Below, one piece after another: positions 12,260 through 24,800 of a stretch of 64,000 nucleotides of DNA (within the stretch, counting starts at the first letter, position 1; every line of letters starts with the position of its first letter). Source of the stretch: Phoronis australis. Taxonomy: Eukaryota; Phoronida; Phoronidae. The notes under the pieces were generated by a model. It was not told the origin of the DNA, did no database searches, and worked only from the letters and a program-made list of their open reading frames with translations. Made by a program: the position numbers and the translations under genes. The stretch is taken from NCBI GenBank assembly GCA_002633005.1, contig NMRA01000139.1:498050-562049 (forward strand), written 5' to 3'.

Positions 12260-12822
12260 TTTGAATCCGATCCACGCTGAACTCTTACCAGTGCGAACTG
12301 TTGACTTCCTGGTTGCTAAGAACTACTCACTCCCACTGTGACGCTTTCAGCTTACGCAATCAGTGAAAGAGCACCTATTCGATCACAGGAAAAGTATAGA
12401 CTAATCGAAATTAGAATTTTAATTCTACTAATTCAATCAACTATATACGAAATAATTTAAAAATATCGAAAAATTAAGACCAAAACGAAAGAAATGAGTC
12501 AACAGATATTAATGCGCTCTAGATGATATTTTTGCCGAAAGATGACGCTAAATACAAGGAAAACGAAAATAGTGAATTTATAACTCAATTCTCGGCATGA
12601 GATATGACTACAATGACTGTTAACACTGCTTAAATCATGTTACGAAATATTTACTTAATATCATAAATATTTTGTCCTATACGTCACATTTTTGATGGGT
12701 GAGTACGACTACATGATGTTACAACGTTCAGTTTCATCAACATATTGATCACACTTTTTGTATCTAAAAATAAAATTTCTGATAAGAAAACGTCACGTTG
12801 GGAATTTTTAGCTGACTTCAAG
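12260..12822. promoter_or_regulatory. Putative divergent promoter between CFAP141-like and zinc-finger/helicase genes
   Basis: About 560 bases separate the proposed minus-strand ATG (12259) from the plus-strand ATG (12823). At 12312-12317 a GTTGCT, continuing AAGAAC, resembles an RFX X-box half-site, which would suit a ciliary gene. No clear TATA box was chosen. Whether both starts use this region is inference. Confidence 0.4.
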
Positions 12823-15800
12823 ATGTCGGTTGAGAGAGATCCAACATTTTGCAACCTTTGTAATATTCCTCTGTCTTCGTTTGCAGTGGCTACCCAACAT
12901 TATGCAGGCTTAAAACACTCGAAAAAGGAGAGGGTAAGAGTCCAACGAAGGGGTGGATTGCATAAAGAAATTCCCGGGAAATCCCCGTTCCGTTCATACA
13001 GTATTGTCGAGTAAAATCCAATCCTCCGACTTTTCTAATTCTGTGTCTGGCCTCACAACTGGCAGTTATTGTCTACCATTGTTCAAACAGTTACTAAAAC
13101 CTTGTCTTCAATGGGTGCCAGAGAACCGTTCGACTGGCAAAGTCACATCTATTTTAGCTAATTTTTGTAAAGATTTCAGTTCTTGGCCTTGGGGTAGAAT
13201 CTCAGAAGCCAAACAGTTAGAAAAACACTAATTTTAGTCCTTGATACATCAATTTTTAGCCAAAAATGTAATAGCCGTTAAGCCATCGCTGAAGCTTAAT
13301 TAAGACCATAGAACTTCAGGGATAGAGTTCTATGGGCAGATGAACTTGATCGGTGGTCCTCTAATTCCGAATCTGCTAAATTAAAACTGAGTTCTAGTGT
13401 TTATGTTATTTTCATCTCTATGGGAAAGTCTTTTTTATTGTCTGGATTATCATGGAAGCCATTGATTGGTACGGAAATCTTGGAGAAAATCTCACTCAAT
13501 AAATATGCCTTCAATCTCACTCAGTGATGATCAGCATNAGCCGAGATCACCCGACTCGGGGATCAAACCCGCGACCCCCATAAAACCGGCAAGCGTGCTA
13601 ACCATTCAGCTAATAGGCAATTGCCCGTTAGCGAGTAGCTAACAGAGGCTCATATAATTCACCGGAAGCACATCTACAACATTCCCCCCTTTCCTACGGA
13701 ACGGGCACGCGACAGGAAGGTGAACACCAGGATGTCGCGCATACAGGTCATCAACGTCCCTTGGTACCTTTACCACCACAACACAGGTGAACACAAGGTC
13801 GTCTCTCATACAGGTCCTTGACTCCTGGAACCTTCCACGCGCGCTGTCCCAAGGTCCGTGGGTACTAGTTGGCAGTGCTTCATCGGTAGATCATCCGTTT
13901 GCCAACTACGCCATTTGTAGTAACTTAAAATAGCCGAGATCACCCGACTCGGGGATCAAACCCGCGACCCCCATAAAACCGGCAAGCGTGCTAACCATTC
14001 AGCTAATAGGCAATTGCCCGTTAGCGAGTAGCTAACAGAGGCTCATATAATTCACCGGAAGCACATCTACAACAGAACCGTTTGACTGGCAAAGTCACAT
14101 CTATTTTAGCTAATTTTTGTAAAGATTTCAGTTCTTGGGGTAGAATCTCAGAAGCCAAACAGTTAGAAAAACATTAATTTTAGTCCTTGATACATCAATT
14201 TTTAGCCAAAAATGTAATAGCCGTTAAAAAAGCCATCGCTGAAGCTTAATTAAGACCATAGAACTTCAGGGCTAGAGTTCTATGGGCAGATGAACTTGAT
14301 CGGTGGTCCCCTAATTCCGAATCTGCTAAATTAAAACTGAGTTCTAGTGTTTATGTTATTTTCATCTTTATGGGAAAGTCTTTTTTATTGTCTGGATTAT
14401 CATGGAAGCCATTGATTGGTACGGAAATCTTGGAGAAAATCTCACTCAATAAATATGCCCTCAATCTCACTCAGTGTAGCCCATGATGGCAATCTCCCGT
14501 TCAGTGATTTTACCAGATGCAAAAGGTTGTGAGGGCGTGGTAACATCTAGCTTCTTTGTTAACTGCCAAGCACAGTATTTTGTCAGGTATGACAACAGGC
14601 AGGTCAATTATCTACCAGGCTTATTACAGACCACGTGTAAACACAATCAAACCCAGAGGGAATTGGTACTTTCGGAGAGAGTAGATTGTCGTAACTTCAG
14701 TTGTAGTTGGGCGATTTTGCCCATTCAAAAACTAAACATGATCAGCATTTGACAAAGATTTCAGAAATGCTATTGGTTTATGTTCAAATATATTATATAA
14801 CTTAACTTCTATTTTAACAGCACAGCCCAGTCAGGCTAGATATTATTTGAGATTAGAGCAATTATCGAACAAAAGAGAGCTGGCCTTCCAACCATCAATG
14901 TCAGAATGGAGTTAATCAGTCATGTAAGATATTGGCTACAGGGGTGTTCTTCCCAACTTGCTGTTGGGCTATAGAAACGAACAAGTTGGGAGCAACGGGA
15001 ACACGCGTAATATACAGAGTCACCGCCCGACATGGGATTGATCAAGTTAATGTGTGCTGAGCAACATGGATCACTACACCTAGGCCATTATTTTGTAATG
15101 TGTAGTCACAATGAGAATGATCTGTTGATGTCTTTTTAGGCACTCAGATCCCTGCAGATGAACAATGGACCTGCCACCCATGAAGCTCACCTCAGATCCC
15201 TGCAGATGAACAATGGACCTGCCACCCATGAAGCTCACCTCAGATCCCTGCAGATGAACAATGGACCTGCCACCCATGAAGCTCACTCAAAGTCACAAGG
15301 TATTGTAGAAATGTTGTTTAGTCTTCATTGACAGCGAATTTATACAAAGTCAAGTTTTTATACCCCATTTAAGTGCCATCTTTTGTTCAGTTGTGGAACC
15401 ACAGGACTGACGGTTTCATGTTAGACCTGGTTACACATATCTGTACTGAATTGCAATAAATTCTGTCCCGTTTGATCTGCACATAACGTGGAATTGTCGT
15501 GAGGACTTGACAGGGACCTCAGGGGTCTCACGCTCCATTGGCTTATCTACATTAATTTGAAAGGGCTTTGTCCAGTCACATGTTGTGTGTCATAAAAGAG
15601 ATGATGATACCTGCATCTGATGTGGCTAGTAGAACTACTCTCATCTATCACATTGGTGTAGACTCACATTAGAACTGTGGTTTTCTGTTGAGCCCAGACC
15701 GTCCGGAGTTGCACCATATACCAACTCCAGACCGTCTCTCACGACGATTTAGTGTTATGTATTGCCTTGTTTGTGGTGCGAGTATTTGACATGTATTATA

Positions 15801-18800
15801 CCATACTCTCGTTGCATCCCCTTTAAAGAAGTATACGCACCATTGCAGTGCTGTCAAGACATATCTTGATCTGTTGTGAAATCTCCGACGGCAACACTCG
15901 TGACACAATGAGAAAGTGAATAAAGAACGCTGCTTCAAAGTACGGATCTAGCTATTCGAAAGCAATTAGCTTTAACATGAAGTTATTGTTATTATTATTG
16001 GCATTCCATTTTGGGTGTCATCTCTGTTGTCCAATATTTTTAGCTGCGGTGAGTGAAAGCCCTAATCATCATGAGAGGGAGTACTTCTTTGATCATACAA
16101 CTTGGAGGGGAATGTGCAATGTGTGCAACGTAGAGCTGACATCAGTAAAACTAAAAGATCAACATCTTAGTGGTAAAAGCCACAAGAAGAATCTTTTAAG
16201 GCAAGTACGGTAATTCTCCACATTCTTTGAACATTCTCCTTATTTTGCGTGCCAAAAATTGCCAGCAATATTAAATACTCACTCTCACATTTAATTGTTT
16301 ACTTCAAGCAAAAACATAAAGTAGCCAAACCAAAATTTAAATTAGCATCTTTGCTGCACTAGTGAGGGGACATATTTTTGAGTTAGTAAGGGGACTGTTG
16401 TGGTCAATACTGTAATTTTCCAGTTTGAACACTGTCCTTGTTTTTCACACCAAAAATGGTCATCAGTATGAAATATTCATTTCTTTGTGTATTTCATGTG
16501 AAAAGTCGCAAAATAGCAAAACCAAAATTTTGATTAATTTAGCATTTTTGCAAGCTTAGTAAAAGGACACATTTTTGGGTTAAAGAGGGGTCACTTGAGG
16601 TCAAAGCTTTGTCAGTATCAATTTCAATTGATAATTATTTAACATAATTTTTTCCACAGACCTACCGGACAGGTATGGTAACAATTTCCAATAGAAAATG
16701 TGTGTCAGACTTTTTTAGTTTAACTCCAACTGATCAACATATTTGCAATTTTCATGTTTGTCATTAGTTTCAAAGCTATTAATTAGAATTGTGCAAGTTT
16801 TTCAAGATTCTTGTTTGAGATTAAAAAACCTGAACATCTGTTCAACATTTCCTTAATAATTTCACTAAAAAGATTTAGTATGCAGATATCCTCGACTCAT
16901 GTCATTAACAAAATCAGTGGCATTGGTTTACTGAAGTTTCTCTTGAATGCATGTTTTATGAACTGAGCCTGACATTAAGTTATGGAATTCCCTGTGCACC
17001 ATTTTTGAATTTTAGTGTTGGCCAATGCCTCTTCTTGACCTCCCGAGGGTTTGTATGCTCTTCAAAATAACATGTCATTTTTTGGTAAGCAAAAATTTGT
17101 AACCAACTTTGTGAGAATAAAAGCTCCAATTCAATTTTTGTTTTGAGCCAGCTTTAAGCAGGGCAAATTGCAGTATTAAGTAAGTAATATCTACGTTTTA
17201 TGAGGAAAAACACTGCGTATACGATTTTCATTCAAAACGAGGTGGTTCAGATATTGGGAGTAGTCTTGCCTGAAACATGATGGTAAATGTAAGGTCAACA
17301 AAATATGTTTTTTAATTGATAGTATTAATTTTGGTATATGTTTAAATTTACAGGTGGTCAGCTAGTCAAGTCAGTACGTCAACACCACCTGAGATGTTGC
17401 AACTTCACAATGTAAGTGAAGACCATCAAAAAAAAGCCACAGGTTCCATGCTGCCAGTTGATTCAACTCAGTGGCTGATGTGCGAAGTTTGTGATGTAAA
17501 GTGTAACTCGGCGGAACATCTTGAAAATCACAAACGAGGAGCGCCCCACTCAAAAATGGTTAGTCGACTGGCGGCAGGACAAGTTTTTAATGCAACTGGG
17601 AGTCAGGAATTAGCTGGCAGAGCAGAGACAATATATCGATGTGTTGAAAAAAGTCAACAGTCATTAATTGGTCAACATGTTTCCTCTTCAACATCACCTG
17701 ATGTGCAGAGACTGCACACTCCTGCGCTCCTTTCATCTAAGAGTTGTGTAGGAAGTAGCGACTCACCCCTGCAGTGCACAGGTTCCATGCTGCCAATGGA
17801 TTCAACTCAATGGCTGTTGTGCGAAGTTTGTGATGTAAAGTGTAACTCGGCCGAAAATCTGGAAAATCACAAACGAGGAGCGCCCCACATGAAAATGTTG
17901 TGCCGACTTTTGGCAAGACAAGATTCTAATGCAACGGAGAGAGCAGAGATATCACATCAATTCAGTAAACGAGATCAGCTGGGAGGAAGTTATCATGACG
18001 CTGTCTCACCAACGCCACCTAGTGCTCAACTGCCCACTCCTGTACTCCAGTCACCAAACAGTCATGAAGGTAGTAGTGACACCTGGTGTGATGTTTGCAA
18101 ACTCCAATTCAATGGCCCACAGCCAGCTGCGCAGCACTACCAGTCTGCAAAGCACTTGCAGAAGTTGCAGCTTAAAGAAAGTGGGGGGAAACGTGATGCC
18201 GTGTTTTGTGATGTGTGCGCAATTTATGTTGACACTCATGAGATGTTGGAGTTGCATAAGAACAGTGATAAGCACAAAAGAAAAGCTGCTAGCTCTTTCC
18301 TGCCTGTAGATTCAACACAGTGGTATAATTGTGAACTATGCAATGTAAAATGCAACTCAGCAGAACATCTGGAAAAGCACAAGAATGGGACAGCACACTC
18401 AAAAATGTTGGGTCAAATGTTGGCAATGCAATATCCTTATGGAACTGAAAACCATGAACAGAATGATAGAGCAGAGGCGGTGAATCAGAACACTATGAGA
18501 AGTCAGCAGAGGACAAGTTATCCCGTTGCTTCCTTATCAAAATGCTCTGCTGAGCAGCAAGTGCAATCTCCTGTGCTCCAGTCATCTGACACTAATGAAG
18601 AAAGTAGCGACACCTGGTGTCACATTTGTAAACTAGCCTTTACAGGCCTGTGGCCAGCAGCAGAGCATTACCAGTCTGCGAAACACAAACAAAAATTGCA
18701 GCTGAAGAAAAATGGGGGAAAACCTGATGCAGTATTTTGTGAAGTGTGTGCAATTTATGTTGATACAATCCCAATGTTAGAGGTACACAACAGAAGTGTG

Positions 18801-21800
18801 AAGCATCAAAGAAAACTTGCTGGCCCCACACCACCAGTTGATCGAACTCAGTGGCATCTGTGTGAGCTGTGTGATGTGAAATGTAACTCTGCAGAGCTCT
18901 TGGAAAGTCACAAGAAAGGAGAGTCACACATGAAAAGGTTGCAACAACTGTTGGCAAAAGAGGATTTCCCTGCACCTTTAAACCCTGGTGTGGATGGTGA
19001 AAAAGAAGTCTTGTATCAGCGCAATGAAGAGAGCCAGCAGGTTGCATCTCGCCTGATCCCGGCACAAGCTTTGGAAGTGGTAGAGAATAATGACTTGGAG
19101 AAGCTTTCTACGTAATAAGTTTATAATATCAACCAGTATCACTACAGACTTCAAAATGAAGTGTTGCCACTATGTCGCAATGTTGATTGGAAAATGTAAA
19201 ATGTAGAACTCATTTAAATTAATTTACAAATCCTACCCAGTCACGTTTAATGATATATCAAGCTACGGAAAGAGACATGAAAATAACATCTCGCCAGCTT
19301 ATTAGCAAGTTTATCGTTGACTGTAATGCATTGCACAAGATAACTTGGCCTCACAAATTATATTCGTAGCTTAATCACGATTGCTTATTTAAAAGGTTAT
19401 TTTCGGTTTTCAATTGGTGATGATGAAACAGTGTGCAATCCAGATGTGTAGAGGGCCTTCTATTGCTTCTTTGATTTTTATTTTGAATAAACAGAGTACC
19501 TTATGTTTAACATTGCAGATCTCACTATCAGACTACACCATCTTCTCACAGAACTGAGCTCTTAGTCAGCAGTAATGCCAGAGTCACTGCGCCATTGATG
19601 CCATCAGATGGTGGAGCAAGTCTGGTCACCTGTGAAGTAAATCATAATGTTGATAGACAGGAAAAGAATGCACGTGAATCCGCTATAAAACTAGACATTG
19701 TAGATCCTCTGTTGGACTCTATCAAGTCTATTATTAAACCAGATCCTCTGTTGAATTTGTCAACCGAGCAGGAAGCAATGGAGGCGTCAGTGAAACCTGG
19801 AGAAAGTCAAGGAAGAACTCAGTTGTCTTCACCAGAATCCTTTGTGGATGAATATCCAGAAGATGAACAATTGGACTCGTCTAGAACATTGGTGAGTGAA
19901 GAAGTCAAAGTATGTTCGCCGAGAGATTCTTCTGAAAGCCGTTTAGATTCCTCCAAAATGCTGAATAAGGTAAATTATAAAGAGGTTCAAACGAATTTGT
20001 CAAAGATTTCGGAAAATGAAAGCATCAAAGGGAGACTAGTGGAAGAAACAAAGTCACCCGTGAATGGAAGTAGCTCAAGGAGTCAGTTAGAGTCTATCAA
20101 GGCATCTGTAAGTGAAGAGGCCTGCAGAGAACGTAGCTTTGAGTCTTCTGAGAGGCAAAACTTGGAACATGGCTCCTATACCAAAATAAGTAGAGCTATG
20201 GCAAACCTGAGTATTAATGAGGCATCAAGTTTGGAAACAGTAACAGAGGGACTGAAACGTACTTCTCAAGAAGATGATCTTACTCAAAGTCCATCTTCGC
20301 CGAGAGACATGCTGGATTCACGTGAAGAACTCCTCTCTCAGCACTGTGGGGTTGCAAGCTGCAGCCGCCCAACAAGAAATGAAACCGATGACTGCAAAAT
20401 GTCTTCAAACAAACTAGCAGCAGGTTTTGAACTGAATACAGACAACCAGTGCACAGATGACCCAGAGACCAGTCTCACCTCTACAGATGAGCCAGAGGCC
20501 AGTCTCACCTCTACAGAGGAGAATGATATAGTTACTGATTGTTCAAATAGTGTAGTGGCCACTTCTGCTCAGGCTTCCCAAACTCCATTGGATCCAACAC
20601 CAGATGGCAGTGTGCCACCACTGGTTAAAGACCAGCAATGCGACGACCCTTTTCAAAGTCTTATCCGTACCTTTCCTCGAGACTACCAAGTTGAAGTCTT
20701 TGAGAAGGTTTTTGCTACCGCTGGGGATTCTGTCCTGTTTTTACCTACTGGTAAGTATGACACATGAGGAATTCTAGCTTATTGGGCTTGGCTATTCAAA
20801 ACCCATAGGTGGCAGTAAACCAATTATCTTTTCAGCCAGGACCATAAACCCGTTGTTGCGCTGTGTTTACTTTCACAGACCAACTGGGGTAGTCGAATGG
20901 TTGAGAGTAGGGTTCACAAAGAACTACTTTTACTGACCTTGCAAGTCAATTTCAAAAAGCCTATTGTGTGTGAACGAGATCCATTATTTGCTATGGTCTG
21001 CAAAATTCTAAGCCACTAATGGGACCAGTTACTTCCTCCAAACCCAACCTGCGTTTGTGAATGTTGAAATCGTCAGTGTGCATCACCTTCAAAGCAACGA
21101 GATTACTCTTCGTATGTAGTCGCTTACTTACTCTGTGGTTGGCAGCCTTTTTCGGCAAAGTCTGTGCTCCAACTCTCCACATGATAGTTAAGACTGGAAT
21201 ACTTAGCACAAAGATTAACATTGCCATCTCCGTTTAGAAATGTATGGTACAAAGCAAATCGCTTAACATGTTATTTTCAATGCCCAATACACATCAGTTT
21301 ATGTTTTTGGAAGAATTGGCGTGTCTAATAAGTCGTGCATTGTTAGTAACAAAAGTTGTTGTAAAAAGACTCGCAATCAAAACCAGATTCCAACTTACCT
21401 TGATTCTGATTATAATTTTATGATCTTAAAATATTTTCTTGATGAACGAATTTCCTTTAATACAAAGTAAATTTTGGATCGCCAAACTTTATATGAGTGT
21501 GGCAAAATAAGATTTTTGTGAAGGAACAAGTGCACCGAATGGAATAGTATTATCTCTGAACATTATCGTAGTTAAGTAAAAATCCAGCTTATGTTGACTG
21601 AAGCACATCATACATGTAGGTCTTACTAATCTGATGAAGATAGTGTCACTTCTCAACCGGATTCATCACAGTTTTAATTCATCTTGAAAAAATTTTTTAT
21701 AATTTTTTATAGCTTGCCTTTTAGTATTTGCCTACTACGAGTCGGCAAAACAAATTTGGGTTCACCGAATTATTTTTCTGTTACAACCGCCTACTGAAAC

Positions 21801-24800
21801 AGAGGTACCTCTGGAAAAATGCATAATTTTCTTTGGTTACTCAAAAGTAAACTCTAATTAAATAAATGATTGAATTAAACTCTTTTGAAAACAAATAAGC
21901 AAATTAATTTTCGTCGTACTATGGCAGTTATTTTTTTCAACACTCTTTGATTATATTTTCCTGTTAAACAATTATCATATGCCGGTGTAAGTATAAAAAA
22001 ATGATTTTGAGTACTTAAGATTTTAACATTTTGGCTTCTAAACAAAAAGGTACACAGTTAATTTTCTTTTATGTCTTATTTTGATACCCATCATGTATTC
22101 TGTAGAATGACAAACACATTTAAGAGATGACATACTTTGTTTTTGAACTTTTTAGCACAACCAGCGTCAGACATTGGACCTCAAAAGCGATGACTCAATA
22201 GTTTAAAACTAACCATTATTGAAGTGCTCGCGTCCAGTACAGCTAAACACAAGAATATTTTAAACCGAGTATTCTAATGTTCATGCACTCTAGTTACTCT
22301 CATACACCTGTATGTAGCCTACATTCATAAAGGGATTTATGTGAGGGCTTGCCCCTCAGATGCACCAAATGAAAAACGCTACTGTTATGCCATCTGCAGG
22401 CCTTGAACATATTTCTTTCGAAAACCGATTGACTCCACTTTTGGCATCCGTCAACCACTAGTTGCCCCACCTTGGCTGCAAACTTCCTAATTGTTCCCCA
22501 TAAGCAATGGTCACATGTCCATGTGGGAGACCGGGTCACTTTCTGAGACAAGTTGCTTTCTGGATAGGAATGTATGGTGTCAGAACACCTTGTTTTGTGC
22601 GACAATAGACATTATTATTCATCCAGATGAATGACAAGTTGCAAAAAAAAATAAAATCTCATTTTTTGGAATTTAGCATAAAAATAAATTTCCTCATGTT
22701 GCAGAGTCGCTTGGCTTTTTCTACTGGGGATTGATGACTGACTGGTTCCCGTGAAAATTTCATCACCCTGTGCTGGTGTTCATTCATCGACAACAACTTA
22801 AGGCCCCTGGACCATGAGTCAGACAACTTAAATCTGATACCTGTATGTCTATTCAAAGGGAGTTTTGCATTAAAAATTCCGCATGGATACTGGCAGAGAT
22901 TTTTAACATACGGGACAGCAACAGTTGTGGAAAGATTGTGCGCTCCTTGCATTCCTCGTGAGGCCGAGGGAGTGAGGCTCTGCAAACAGACCAACCAGGG
23001 TAACCACAGTTATTCAGAGTCCCTGTCAAATGTTCTTTCTTTGCACTGACCACCTCTGTGCCAAATCTGTTTGCACCACTGCCAAAGTTTTCAGTGCAGA
23101 GAAACAGCATTTGACAGAAGCTTCATGTTTTTGCTCACTTACAAAGTCTCACACTCATCCTCATATAAGAGTGCAGAACATTATCCTCCACTGTGAATGT
23201 CATTTTATGTGAAAAATATTTGAGGATCTACGTAGTTTTTACTATAACGTTTGAATAGCGCACGCGCTCAGGGGTAATGCACCCGTGCGGGTGAACCTAG
23301 GTGCATGCCGAGGACAAACCTCTGCCTGGTGATGTCAGTGGATGTGGTGTATGAAGATATCACGTGACTGTGACTTTTGTGAATATTCGTATATTGGTCA
23401 GACTGGTCAGAAGGCACATGGCTCTGACCGAGTGCAGCATAAATGCCACTGGTTTAAACTCTGCAGTGTAACAGGGGACACTCGCTTGAGACAGCAGACA
23501 TAAGGATGATGGACAGAGAAAGTTCTTGGTTTGAGCGGAGGTTTCAGAGAGCTGTCTAGGTTAAAGCCAAGAATCCCTCTTGGAATAGACACAGAGGAGT
23601 CAAATTTAAGTTGTCTAACTTGTGCTTCCTTATCTTGTTGTCTATGAAAAGTGTCAGAGAGCAGTCAGTCATCAACATCCAGTAGGAGGCAGGTGGCTAT
23701 GCAATTTCAAGAATTTTATTTTATAGTAAGTAGCATAAGTTGTAATTAAAATGTTTCTTTTAACTTGTTATGTGGTGCTATCAGAAATATAAGCAAACTG
23801 CCTTGCCTGTTTTTGCCATACATTCAAAGCTATGTTACATTTGTTGACTGAACCATTGCTTCTCAAATTTAGGAACCGGCAAAACTATTGTTACCACCAT
23901 GATCGTGTCACATATGTTACGCAACAACCCCGCCCATCAAGTCCTCATTCTGGCTGCCGGCCTTCCAGTCGTCTTTAAATATGTTGAAGCTATGAATAGG
24001 GAAATTGGGAACTTAGAAATTCAAAGGTGAGTATAGTCAGATTCAGTCAGTTTTCACCAGTGAGCAATCAAATTAGGACTGTTTTGAACTTATGTTTATG
24101 TGATACATAAGTTTTCTACTATTGCTATCGTTTGATGAAACGATACCTTTTTCATACTTACACATGTGTTAATTTGAGTTGTTATTTCACAGAATTGTCA
24201 TGTTTAAATCAAAATTGAATGTGACTAGCATGTCCGCTCATTGCACCTTCCATGCTGTTGTGTGAAACTACTCTATCAATTTAACCGCTCAGTATTCACT
24301 TACCAGACGAGTTCTGTTTTCATCACCTGACTGATTTTACGACTGCGCAAAAGCTTGATATCCTGTCAGCATGCCATCTTTTTGATCGCATCACGTGACC
24401 TAACAAATACAAGTCCGAAAAAGTTTCTGCCCGCGACCGGGACTCGAACCCAGGACCTTCTGCTAACTGTGTAGATGCTCTAGCCACTGAGTCATCGGGA
24501 TGGGACCACTGGTCAAATCCAATCGGACATCTTACCCTTGATCTCCATTTTGGTCAAAAAGATGGTGTGCTGACAGGACAAAGTATTCGCAACATATTTC
24601 CATGCCTCACTAAAAAGATATATTTATACAATGAGTATATTGTTTAAAGTTTAAAGGAAGCTCGGTGAGTGGTCAGTTCTCTGTTTTCCATGAAGAATCT
24701 CAAAATGTTCACTCCCAATAACGTCTAGTCCCTGTCTGACTCTAGCTTAGACTGAACTCACGAGGCAAGATGCAGTTGATACAATAGCATTTCTGAAATC

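Larger units (their letters stand above)
13122..14748. repeat. Duplicated block around lone N 13538 (probable second haplotype)
   Basis: 13122 to about 13523 is nearly identical to 14074 to about 14476. The first copy then reads ATGATCAGCAT and hits the N at 13538. The same word occurs at 14738 after the second copy, so the first copy looks like an allele lacking the segment 14477-14737. This fits two contigs from different haplotypes joined in series. Confidence 0.8.
12934..15139 (+). other. Intron 1 of the zinc-finger/helicase gene
   Basis: Donor AGG/GTAAGA, acceptor TCTTTTTAG, phase 0. It holds a duplicated block around lone N 13538, the tRNA-like direct-repeat element 13539-14073, a repeat at 14483-14737 and another at 14806-15010. 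No exon was found. Confidence 0.7.

Noticed and set aside
15977-16213. A short secreted-looking protein starting MKLLLLLLAF before a zinc finger
   Set aside because: The hydrophobic start is intron 2; a clean acceptor at 16042-16043 begins the finger exon in the phase required by exon 2.
24430-24501. A functional tRNA-Thr gene
   Set aside because: C at position 33, an anticodon-stem mismatch and imperfect acceptor stem, plus its place inside a foldback element, favour a tRNA-derived repeat.
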